A stretch of 64,000 nucleotides of DNA from Hirudo medicinalis (Eukaryota; Annelida; Clitellata; Hirudinida; Hirudinidae). The stretch is taken from contig MPNW01000365.1 in the NCBI GenBank assembly GCA_011800805.1, positions 1-64,000 on the forward strand, read 5' to 3'. This document shows positions 55,017-64,000 of this stretch, one piece after another. The notes under the pieces are model-generated. The model ran no database searches and was not told the origin of the DNA. It worked only from the letters and a program-made list of their open reading frames with translations. Made by a program: the position numbers and the translations under genes. Positions within the stretch are counted from its first letter, which is position 1, and each line of letters opens with the position of its first letter.

Positions 55017-56314
55017 GTTATCAAAATTTCAACGACATATCCGAGAATTGAAATAAATAGCAAAAAACGTAAAACAGAACAAATTATTAACCACGATTGT
55101 TCATGGAATCTTATAATAACATCAATCGCCACTCAAAGACTGTTTATATCAGCTCGATATTAACAACAACGGATGCGTGAAAGCGCAGCACTTTAAACGT
55201 TGTGCATAATTAAGAAATGAGATAAAAATGCAAAATTTAGAAATTTAAACTAATTAAAACACTTTTAAAATTTTTGTCGTAAGCGTTACATAGCTAGTCA
55301 GTGGTTTAAAAGAAATTATTGCTGATCATTTATTTTTTTGCTCAGCATTTTATCTGTAACTTATAACCAAATATTTATATTTAAGTAAAGATTAAAGGAA
55401 AGATGTGGTGATTGAAATTTGACGGGGATTCGAATTTGCAAATTAAGTAAATGTCCGAAACCGCGCCGGATTTACCCAGGTGGAGGCCCCTGTGTAGTGT
55501 GATTATGGAAGTCCTGCCCCCTATAAACAAAAATCATTGGTTGATAGAAGCCCCTGTAAAGCTGCACACCCCGATCTTGCCTAAATCTGGAACTAGTCTG
55601 AAATACCTAAGTGCACACCAAATCGATATTACTGTAGGTTAAATAAGGATGAATAAGTGAGAAATAAAAAAAGCAACTTTGTCATTCACATACGGACGAA
55701 TAAGTATAGTAGTTTTTATGTTAGTATTTTGGAGTAAACTATCCACATGTAGTATATCCGCATAAGTTTGGACCATGAGAGATAGTATAATAACAAGCAA
55801 TAATAGCATCAAAATATCTGATGAGTGCGACTCCTAAAAAAAAACATTATTTACAATAGGATGAAAATAAAAAAAAACAGGATGTTTTCTTTTTTCAGGA
55901 ATGAAACATAAAATTATACTTTTTTAAATTCAAGGATAACACGTAGGAGAATGATATTTTATTAATGTCGCATGTTCATGACAGGAATGTGATGATAGGG
56001 ACGAGAATCATATGTCATCAAGTCACTTATCAGGATGAACAAATCCAAATAAAGAACATCAACGTGAATTCCAGGAATATAAATTGTGATTTCGTCAGCA
56101 CATAATAATAATTTAAGAGTATTGAATGTGAGCCATAGCTATACGATCGTAGATATATGATCATGTATAATAATAAGATAGCCTAAAAACTTTGTGGGAC
56201 ACAATGTATTCCAACAACAAATTTTATGATTACTTTATATCGTATTATATCATAATATTTTATTAAATAACTATTATGTTAAGTGTATTTGAAGCAAAAT
56301 TTACACAAGAATGG
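55017..56314. other. Spacer upstream of the receptor phosphatase
   Basis: Should include the phosphatase promoter and the kinase 3' untranslated region. It holds the MITE at 55461-55595. No coding sequence was recognised. Confidence 0.6.
55453..55603. mobile_element. hAT-type MITE, diverged relative of the 6.3-kb copy
   Basis: A 135-bp element (55461-55595) starts CCGCGCCGGATTTACCC and ends GCCTAAATCTGGAACTA, giving imperfect inverted repeats around the GCCGGATTTA core shared with 6317-6482. Flanks are GTCCGAAA (55453-55460) and GTCTGAAA (55596-55603), an 8-bp duplication with one mismatch. No coding capacity. Confidence 0.65.
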
Positions 56315-57636
56315 TCACTTAGCGAAGAATTTGTGGCTGAGAGCTCTAACAGGCTTCAATCTCTTTGATGGGTCGTAAATTGTCATATCTCGGATAAGAT
56401 CAAAAAATTCATTCATGGAGTTCTCATCCACATTTCCATGAGCCTTTCGGTGTCTGTTTCCGTAGAACTTGAGCAAGTCATCGAAACTAGTGTTAAGGCA
56501 CAAATCTCTCTAGAAAATATGACATATTTTGTAGTAATTTTAGTATGTATATAAGCATATCAATCAAACATATGTTGAATGAAACACATGATTATTAAAA
56601 CTAAAAAGTATCTTACGTGTATGAGTTGCCATTCGTTTGAAACGCGTTCAAAATGCTTTCCCTTCATAGGAGACTTGTTGATCATTTTCTCCGGGGGCAG
56701 GCCCTTAGCGCTGACCAACGATATCATCATGTCCTTCTCGTTATTGGAGTCAAATATGAGTCGCCCAGTGAACACTTTTAAAAGCACAATAGCCGCGCTC
56801 CACATGTCGATGGCACAATTGTACTTCAAATCGAGTAGAACTTCTGGTGCCCTGTAACCCAGAGGTTGAATATCGTTAGATTTCTGGAAATGAAATGATA
56901 CGACATTAAAGGAGCGAGATATTGAAAACTATTACTAAACCAATTAAGTAATTACCTCATCACTGTCTAGTCTTGCCAGTCCAAAGTCTGCAACTTTGAT
57001 TTTAATGTCGTCGGAATTCCAATGCGAAACCAAGATATTGTCGGGCTTAAGATCTGTGTGGATGATGGACGTGATGGATCCAGATTCGAGTTTAACTCTT
57101 GACAAATGTTTCAAGGCCAAGATGAGTTGATATGCAGTCTTGTTGGTCAGTTTGAGAGTCAACCCATTTCCCTTCGAGGAGTCCAAACATTCTTTGAGTG
57201 AACAGCTAAGCAACTCCATGACAATATAGCTACTGTCAACTTCCTTAAAGAAGTCAATCAAAGTCACTGCAGAGAAATATTAAAAAATTGTTAATCATAA
57301 ATGGTAAATAACAGTTAACCCGTTGTTTTGTTATATAAGTATAATTTTCAATAGTTACAAAATAGGGTCTCGATTAAAAGTTTCATGTTCACCTATGTTA
57401 CTCCTTCCTAAAGTCCTGTGTTTGTTGGCCAATCTCATCAACTTCACTTCGTCATCACAATATTTAAGATGGGCATTATCAATTCGTTTCAATGCAACTT
57501 CTTTTTTATTGACCTTATCAAAGACCTTGAAGACCCTGCCAAACTTCCCCTGTCCAAGTAAATTCTGTATGGCATAGCGATCGTGCAGTACGTCATTTCT
57601 TTTAAGGCAATTTGGTTGATTTTTTTTGGACGACAT
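56315..57636 (-). CDS. CMGC-group serine/threonine protein kinase
   Basis: Four exons: 57393-57636, 56956-57266, 56617-56883, 56315-56509; 1017 nt, 338 aa. The start was taken at MSSKKNQP because an upstream ATG is separated by a splice-acceptor-like TTAATAG. Motifs in order: LGQGKFGRVFK (Gly loop), EVALKRI (Lys), the helix C Glu in CDDEVKLM, IIHTDLKPDNILV (catalytic loop), VADFGLAR, GYRAPEVLL and YNCAIDMWSAAIVLLKVFTG, then a C-lobe ending YDPSKRLKPVRALSHKFF. All catalytic residues are present. The HTDLKPDN loop and the TGRLIF..NN..D insert recall CLK, DYRK, HIPK and PRP4 relatives, but the activation segment (KSNDIQPLGYRAPE) fits none of them cleanly. I cannot assign a subfamily. Confidence 0.88.
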
Positions 57637-59237
57637 TTTGATTTGTCCAGCGAATTCAGTTTTTAGTGTTGACCTATTAATAAAAGACAATTGTTGAGGT
57701 AAAAAATATGTTGCCTCTGCGCTCACTTACTAGAGAGTTGATAATCACATAAAAGTTTCAAGTTGAATGCAAAATAATTTTTAAAAATAATTGCATACAA
57801 TATTTAAGTAATTTAATTGCCAAGAGAACGGAAAACTAATTGAGTAATCATTTATGCAAAATATAAATATATATTTCAAAGGAAAAAATGACTGTAGTCA
57901 TTAAATGTATTCATATTATATTTGCTACATATTTAACTAAATAGCATAAATCAATGTCAATAAATCAATTGCCCACATATTTGAACAATGATAAAGACAG
58001 AGGAGTCATCCTAAAGTTATTTCTTAAGACCCTATCTGCAGAAAATCAGTTTGACATCTAAAAAATAAAGAAATGACAACATGGAAAATAATACGTTGAG
58101 GATGATTTTTGTAAATTGAAGGACGTCAAATAACGTCCCACTTTTGGGGGTGTTTTGGCACCTTTTATCACAAGACATCGCGAATTCCCAATGCCTCACC
58201 TCATTCACGACCCTTTAGAATCTGAGGTCAAGCGATGTAGTTTAAATGTACTTAAATAAATGAGCTGAACCGTGAATTATCTATGGTAATCCAGTAATTA
58301 TGTTACTTTGTAGCACATTTTTTGACAAGCCAGGCCCAATGATAATGAATCCGAATTTGATTATTGTGGCATACAATGTATGTTCCAATGGAAGACTGCG
58401 CCCATCTAACACTAGTAATCTGACGAGGCATAATTTGATCTGGACCCGCGCTTTCTCGGGATGTGCGCAGCATGGGTTAAAAAGGGCTACGCCGTCACCT
58501 ATGAGAGAAATTTGAATGCAATTGCTGATTCCGTTATTCTTTGGCGAAAGCGCAGTCTATTTTGAAGTGGATGTTAATTTAAATTAAATTTAAGGTGTCC
58601 CAAACAGCATTAATTGATCACAATTGACTATGTCGCTAATTCCAAAATATTTGACTTATACAGAGAATGTATTGATATCAATACAAACGCATATCGATAA
58701 ACCAACGTCAGAATTATACCAATGTACCAGTTCGAATAATGTATGTAACATTAGCTTTGAATATACATTTGTTCTCAAGTTGCTTCACACTACGTTGAGC
58801 CTTTCAGCATTCTCTCAAAAGTAATGAATTAGTTTATTTTCATAGTTTAATCTTTGCTTAAGTGCTTATCACATTGAAATTAGTTTCACGGAATTAAATC
58901 ACATGCTGAAAATGCTCCTCCAACTCTAAAATTTCAGCTTAAAATCTTCATCAGTTAAGAGAAAATTTATGATCACTCCCAAAAACAAACCCGTTCAACT
59001 CTGTCAAACCTTTATTCAAAGTGATTCCTTTTTCATAAAGACATGAAAACTTGTGAATCAAAAATCAATTAACGTTTTATTATTGATTTGTCTCATAGTT
59101 GTTAGAACAAATGCAAGCTATTTTTCAAGCAATTTTATTTTTAATGGCACAAGGTTTCAATACGATAACTAATAAAAGAAAGTTGATTTCATCTTAACAA
59201 AGTAAATATCAGTCCATGAGCAAAGCTAACAAAGCGG
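57637..59237. other. Spacer between the kinase and PRPF31
   Basis: A minus-strand splice acceptor at about 57674 (TTAATAG) suggests a 5' untranslated exon of the kinase upstream. No coding sequence was recognised between 57.8 and 59.2 kb. Confidence 0.55.
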
Positions 59238-60695
59238 TCATTTATTCACATGAATGAAGGAAGAAGCAGATGAGAAGTATTTCGAGTTGGCAGAGGATTC
59301 TCTGACCTGAGCAGCCTGAGGATTGACAATTTCTAGCCCCTGCAAAGGTGTGAAGGCAACACTAGAAGCGGTGCCAGAGATCTGCTTCTTGACTGTGGTT
59401 GTTCCACCCCAGACCTGTTGCTTTTGGATCTTTTGCTGAAGGGTCTTTGAAATCCTGACCTTTGTTTTTGAGTCGATGACGTGCGCCCTGACATTCCCGG
59501 ATTTATTCTTACCTAAATTGCCGAGCGTCAGACCTAGGTCGTCCTGGTAAGCATCCTCTTCAATCTCTCCAAAGTTCATCCTGTTGGCAGCCTTCCTCAT
59601 TTCTGTCATTCCCAACCTTTCCTTGAGCTTCCTCAGTCTTCTACCTCCTCTCTTCTTTCTGGCCACATCAATAGGAGCAGGCAGGGCCTTGATCTGCTTG
59701 ATAGGTGGAGGTTCTTGGAGCTTCTCCAACTTTTGGATTATTTCCATCCTCAGGGCTTGTCCATGAGAACCACTCTGATGCTCATGGGAGCAGTCAATCC
59801 GAGCAGCCAGAGCACATTTATTGGCAGCCAGATCTGCAATCTTCCTTCGAAACTCGTGCGGCGTCGACTGCACAAGCTCGGAGTAATAAATGAAACCTGT
59901 GTGAGGAAGAGTCGCCATGGTTGAAAATCCAGACAAAGTCTTCTTTTGTGCTCCAATCAAAAGAACATTGCAGGAAGGTATTTTTCCAAGGTTCTCCAGT
60001 CCTCCTGCAGCCCCCATCAGTTTTGCAGCAGTTGATGCACCAACAATGGCTGTTAAATTAGGAGCCACAAATGACATTCTTTTCTCTACATATTCATAGA
60101 TGTGACCTCTGATTCTTTCTAAATCAATTGCCAACTCGCAGGCTTCCACAATTCTTGATGAATCTCCTGACTGCAGTTCCTCACCTTGAGTTGTTGAAGC
60201 ACTGACACTCACGACCATAATTGTTGCAGGTGACAAAATTTCTTGCAAAACCCTACTGTTTTTTGAGTTTTCAATGTTGTTACCAAGCTCCAATACTGTC
60301 TTCATGTAATCCAAAGGCTGTTGAACCAATGATTCTAACTCTGGAAATCTAATGTTATATATATCTCTTACAAACTTGTGCACCAAATGGATTTCATTGT
60401 CAATGTCCATGGCAATGTTGTTTGCATCAACTATGAGTTTGTATTCAGGGTCAGCTTCAACTGTGCCAATAATTTCTCTTTTTGGCTGATTTGTAAAAAA
60501 ATCAATTTGCTTCAGCAAGTTTTGTAAAATGTCACTGTCCCTCATTTTGGCTATGCTGTAAATAGACTGGTGATCACCTGATGTAAGAGGATAATCTTTC
60601 ACTTCAGCAACTTCTGCCAAATCTACTTCGTCAGACATCTCGACATCTTGATCTGCTCCATCCAGATCAGCCAATAGTTCATCAGCAAGAGACAT
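59238..60695 (-). CDS. PRPF31: PRPF31, U4/U6 snRNP pre-mRNA processing factor, single exon
   Basis: An uninterrupted 485-aa frame, close to the 499 aa of the human protein. It has an acidic N-terminus (MSLADELLADLDGADQDVEM) and the NOSIC/coiled-coil region (residues about 80-140). The Nop domain (about 150-300) includes MSFVAPNLTAIVGASTAAKL and IGAQKKTLSGFS. The basic nuclear localisation stretch is RKKRGGRRLRKLKERLG, followed by FGEIEEDAYQDDLGLTLGNL and the conserved PRP31 C-terminal block GTASSVAFTPLQGLEIVNPQ. Known role: bridges 15.5K/SNU13 on U4 snRNA to the U5 proteins in the tri-snRNP. Every other complete gene here has many introns, so the lack of introns is notable. The last codons read GTG AAT AAA TGA, so an AATAAA motif overlaps the stop. 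Confidence 0.97.
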   Translation of the reverse strand: MSLADELLADLDGADQDVEMSDEVDLAEVAEVKDYPLTSGDHQSIYSIAKMRDSDILQNLLKQIDFFTNQPKREIIGTVEADPEYKLIVDANNIAMDIDNEIHLVHKFVRDIYNIRFPELESLVQQPLDYMKTVLELGNNIENSKNSRVLQEILSPATIMVVSVSASTTQGEELQSGDSSRIVEACELAIDLERIRGHIYEYVEKRMSFVAPNLTAIVGASTAAKLMGAAGGLENLGKIPSCNVLLIGAQKKTLSGFSTMATLPHTGFIYYSELVQSTPHEFRRKIADLAANKCALAARIDCSHEHQSGSHGQALRMEIIQKLEKLQEPPPIKQIKALPAPIDVARKKRGGRRLRKLKERLGMTEMRKAANRMNFGEIEEDAYQDDLGLTLGNLGKNKSGNVRAHVIDSKTKVRISKTLQQKIQKQQVWGGTTTVKKQISGTASSVAFTPLQGLEIVNPQAAQVRESSANSKYFSSASSFIHVNK

Positions 60696-61152
60696 CGTTT
60701 ATTTCTTAGTGTTGAATGATATTAATTTTCTGCAGCAGTGGTTGCAGCGGGCGATATTTCCTACGTCAAGAAGTAAATAAAGATATATACACGATGTAAT
60801 AAAAGACTGCAAATATAAATAAAATTAATTTAGCGCCGATAAATTTTTGCTTAAATTTTAACATTTTATGATTTAATAAATACACAATTTTAAATTAAGC
60901 CAATAAGTAATAAATATTGCCAATAAAAATGCAAATAAAATGGCAAATTTAGCATTAATTACTTTCTTAAAAAATTCGGGCTATAGTTAGGATTTGTATA
61001 GCACCATCACTGACTTTAGTTTAGAAACAAAAAAAGGTCATCTTTTCAAGCTGTGCGAGGGTTTGCCTCCCTGGAAAAGGATGAAATAACCTCCCCGGGC
61101 AGGAGTAGCCCAGAATATATCTGACTAGGCAGAGACGGAAATAGAGTCGTAC

Positions 61153-61461
61153 ATGAAAAAACGTGTAGGTATTTCGGCTTTTCCAACAGTCAGGCCCAGG
61201 TGTTCTCAAGGATCAACATCGTCAGAACATACCACATCCCCATCAGACATACCAAAGATCGCCATCACTAAACCGTTCGGCATGTATGAGTTCATCCGTT
61301 TGGAACGCAGCCCAATCCTTCCAGCGCTTCTTGGACGAGATTCTCCGAGGTCTGGATTTCGCATCGCCTACATCGACGACGTCCCAATCGCCAGCTCGTC
61401 AATGGAGGAACATTTCGACCATCTAGAGAAAGTGCTGAAGAGGTTCTCGCGGAGAACATGA
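61153..61461 (+). mobile_element. Ty3/Gypsy-type reverse transcriptase fragment, degraded
   Basis: Open in one frame for 102 codons. It contains KIAITKPFGMYEFIRL, then YIDDVPIASSSMEEHFDHL, matching the .TPFGL.EF.RMPFGL and Y.DD.L..S....EHL..L blocks of Ty3/Gypsy reverse transcriptases. The part between these blocks is read in another frame, so the fragment carries frame breaks and is inactive. No LTRs were identified. Confidence 0.75.
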
Positions 61462-61861
61462 ATAAGTGCGAAATATATATATATTGTAAATACAATAAAT
61501 AAATAAATACCATTAATTCCAATAACCAATGTTGCTGACAAAAACGCGAATTGAAAATGTAGACGATTAATAGGAATTTGTGAATCATATTTAAATATTA
61601 AAATGATTTATATTAATACAATTAGAATTAATTATGCAGACCAACCATAATTTCTGTCTCAACAATAGCATTCCTTGCGAAGGACCAATTGGAATCGATC
61701 GACTTAACTTGGTCGCCCAAAGAAACTAAGACTTGATTTGTGAAGATACCCGACCAAGTTTTTTCTTAATTTAAACAAAGCCTGACGTGTGCTTTGGTCA
61801 GCTTGCTTGAATGTTAAGCGAAGCATTATTTTTAGATAAAAGCTTCAAATAACGCGTTTCT

Positions 61862-63180
61862 TTAAAATTTTAAAGAATGGAATCGAAGAGGTTTCCGAAC
61901 AAGAAGTTTTTGAGAAGCTGTCGCCTGAAAGAAGTTAATTTATTTTACGATATAATTCAGACATACTAAAGCGATACAAAATTAATAAGCAAATTTTATT
62001 AATTTAAAACAATTTTAAAACATTTACGTTGTTCAACTGTATCTCGATGACTTGAGCGATCCCCGGTGCAATGGTGAAGTGTTCCTGAGCCAATTGAGTC
62101 AGTAGATTGATGATAATCTTATTGTTATTCACAAGATCGAGAGGGTGGACTTGTATTCTCGGAGTTAAATCATAACTTGCAGGAGAAATCTAGTTAAGCA
62201 TAACTTAACTACTTAAAGTAAAGAGTAAAGTTGAACCTTGTGGGCACATAATTTTTCAAAAACAAATCGATGTTATGAGGAGAGAGTATGGCATCACGTC
62301 CACCCTCAATAAGTTCAATATTTGTGCCCGGAGCCGTGAAATTGAGGTACAAATCGTCGAAAGAGTTTCCGTCATCAAAGGTCAAATTACTGATTATTTC
62401 CTGCTTCTGACGCTGAGAAAGACACTGAGAAAAAAAAATTTTTCTCCTAACTGGAAGAAGTTGTTCGAATAGAGTTTCTAGCATTGGGTATGCTTGGGGT
62501 AAATCAAAGTAATCCCTTCTCAAATGGGAAAAGTTCTTAAAGTGGGTGGTCCTCAACCTTTGGAAAAATTCATTACTTATTGGGATATCGAGAAATTGTT
62601 TATCCAAGATCGCCTTTGCCATAATTTTCCCCAATTCAAATTTTCAGTTTCAATGACGACTTTTGTGAAAACACCATATGGCGAATGAGAATGTATCATC
62701 TCATTATCTGACATTTTAATGGGTTCCTCTTGCCAGAGGACCATGTAGTGTCGCTGCAGCTCCTCGGACAAATTGGAATAAACCTCTCTTGTCACTCTTT
62801 GACCGGTGGTAATTTCATCTTTGAAGGTGATGTCCCAATAATAAGACATGAAGTCAAAATTTTCTCGGATCTTTCCAAAAACATCCTTCAGTTCGCTGCT
62901 TCTTGATACCTGTAAACATTTGATACCCTGTCGTTTCTGTAGAAGTTTTATAAATATTGCTTGTCTATGTTGCATGAAATCGCCGCAAAACACGTTTTTA
63001 TGAAACTCATGCGCCACTCGCATTTCATTTGTTTTTCAAGGTGTTTAATAGATTATCTTCAATTACCTTGTTCTCGACTACAATGTCAAACCATTGGTTC
63101 CAACTGCCATTCAGTATGCGAAGGGATTCTAGTAGTTCCACTGTTACAACACCGACATTTTTAATGCGTTCATTGATTCT
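61862..63180 (-). pseudogene. HECT-domain E3 ligase fragment, N-lobe only, one frame break
   Basis: Minus-strand segments: about 63067-63180 (RINERIKNVGVVTVELLESL region), 62237-62936, 62028-62175, 61862-61924 (stop). The middle exon shows ENFDFMSYYWDITFKDEITTG, LSEELQRHYMVLWQEEPI, GKIMAKAILDKQFLDIP, LYLNFTAPGTNIELIEGG and PHNIDLFLKNYV. These correspond to the HECT N-lobe as in TRIP12/UFD4-type ligases. At about 62640 the frame changes by one base at an A-run, exactly between the ETE and FELGKIMAKA parts of one conserved block. Splices after the N-lobe keep phase, but no C-lobe with the catalytic Cys is visible. Either a dead duplicate, or a real gene with a one-base sequence error and an unusual end. 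Confidence 0.6.
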
Positions 63181-64000
63181 TAAGTGAAACTCATTGCTTA
63201 CTTCTCCATCACAACTTCTAACATCATCTCAAAGCACTAAACAATAATCAAGAGTATTAACAACCAGCCTGACCAATTTCTTGAACAAAGTACTCTTCCA
63301 CGTATAAGAAAAATTTATATAAATAAATTTAAGTACAAGTTTATAATCAAGAATTTAAGGTATTTTCAATAAAAATTGATTTGCAGGACCATGGTGAACT
63401 TTGTGAGCACGCAACATACCATCTATCTTAACTCCTACAATTACGCATTACAAGTCTGATGTTATTCATTATTTGAATTATATTATTATTACTATAACAA
63501 AAAGTTTACTTAAAATTACTCTTGATTTTCGCACTTGTCTAGTTATTATATTGATGGCTTTCATTTTTATCAATTATAAACTTCGAACATGGCTACTTGG
63601 ATGAGTTAGTGGAAAGCGACTTTGGGATGTGTTGATGATAGCGATGGAAATGCTGCTTTCTTGTGAAAAAGGTCTGCAAGACTACATGAGAACGAGTGAG
63701 CTTGTGCACTCATTATCTTGGAGAGGTATGTTTTGAGTGAATAAAGCTACAATTTCTCTATGTTAATTTAATTTTGTTGTACTTTATAAAGATGATAATT
63801 TGAAAAAATTGATATTCTTCAACTTGAATGAGGATAGAGAATAGTTTGAGTTTGGAGGGGTGTCTCTTATTAAGATTGGCTTGAAAACTTTAAAGTTTAA
63901 AGTTTAAACTGTTTGTATGGTCCAAAAAAGAGAGAAAAACCTAAGCTAAAGTAAATTTTAATTTTATTTGTTGAATATTTTACATTGTGGTTTGCATTAC
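63181..64000. other. Right-hand end of window, no feature seen
   Basis: AT-rich sequence without a recognisable coding segment or repeat array. Upstream exons of the HECT fragment could lie here or beyond. Confidence 0.5.

Noticed and set aside
58380..58560. Locally GC-richer stretch that looked like a possible small nuclear RNA
   Set aside because: Compared by eye with U1, U2, U6 and U12 core sequences; no convincing match on either strand.

Overview
This is invertebrate animal nuclear DNA. It is AT-rich, its genes are split by GT-AG introns, and simple repeats are abundant ((TTA)n, (GAT)n, TA runs). Every recognisable protein is a metazoan housekeeping or signalling protein. The receptor phosphatase ectodomain (galactose-binding-like domain, two EGF-like repeats, FN3) and the gene sizes suggest a lophotrochozoan such as an annelid or mollusc; this is inference. 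No prokaryotic gene, rRNA, tRNA or CRISPR was seen. Gene models below were spliced by eye using reading phase and family conservation; totals that divide by three are stated.

Layout: (1) 1-1019, + strand, last exons of spastin. (2) 1586-5658, - strand, NDUFAF7 in 10 exons, convergent with spastin. (3) 5.7-8.2 kb, spacer with a 166-bp hAT-type MITE flanked by a perfect 8-bp duplication. (4) 8226-16248, + strand, a divergent PP1-type phosphatase in 9 exons; its introns hold several tandem arrays, a 233-base N gap, a decayed transposon-associated ORF and an inverted pair of SINE-like repeats. (5) 16.3-26.1 kb, no intact gene; one decayed transposon-associated ORF on the - strand near 21.4-22.2 kb. 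(6) 26113-32474, + strand, inositol hexakisphosphate kinase with a 5'-truncated non-LTR retrotransposon in one intron. (7) 34688-38587, - strand, DHHC palmitoyltransferase in 11 exons plus an apparent alternative twelfth. (8) 41463-55016, - strand, a 27-exon receptor tyrosine phosphatase with an active-looking D1 and a dead-looking D2. (9) 56315-57636, - strand, a CMGC-group kinase. (10) 59238-60695, - strand, intronless PRPF31. (11) about 61862-63180, - strand, a HECT-domain gene lacking a visible C-lobe and carrying one frame break, with a Ty3/Gypsy-type fragment beside it.

The genes are not obviously linked in function. The most interesting signal is in the palmitoyltransferase. Two consecutive exons (36179-36314 and 35832-35958) encode alternative versions of the same transmembrane/TTxE segment. 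They have identical boundary phases, so only one can be used per transcript. Next in interest are a roughly 115-residue insert with two YxN motifs inside the receptor phosphatase D1 domain, and a 49-bp tandem array that repeats a 5' splice site.
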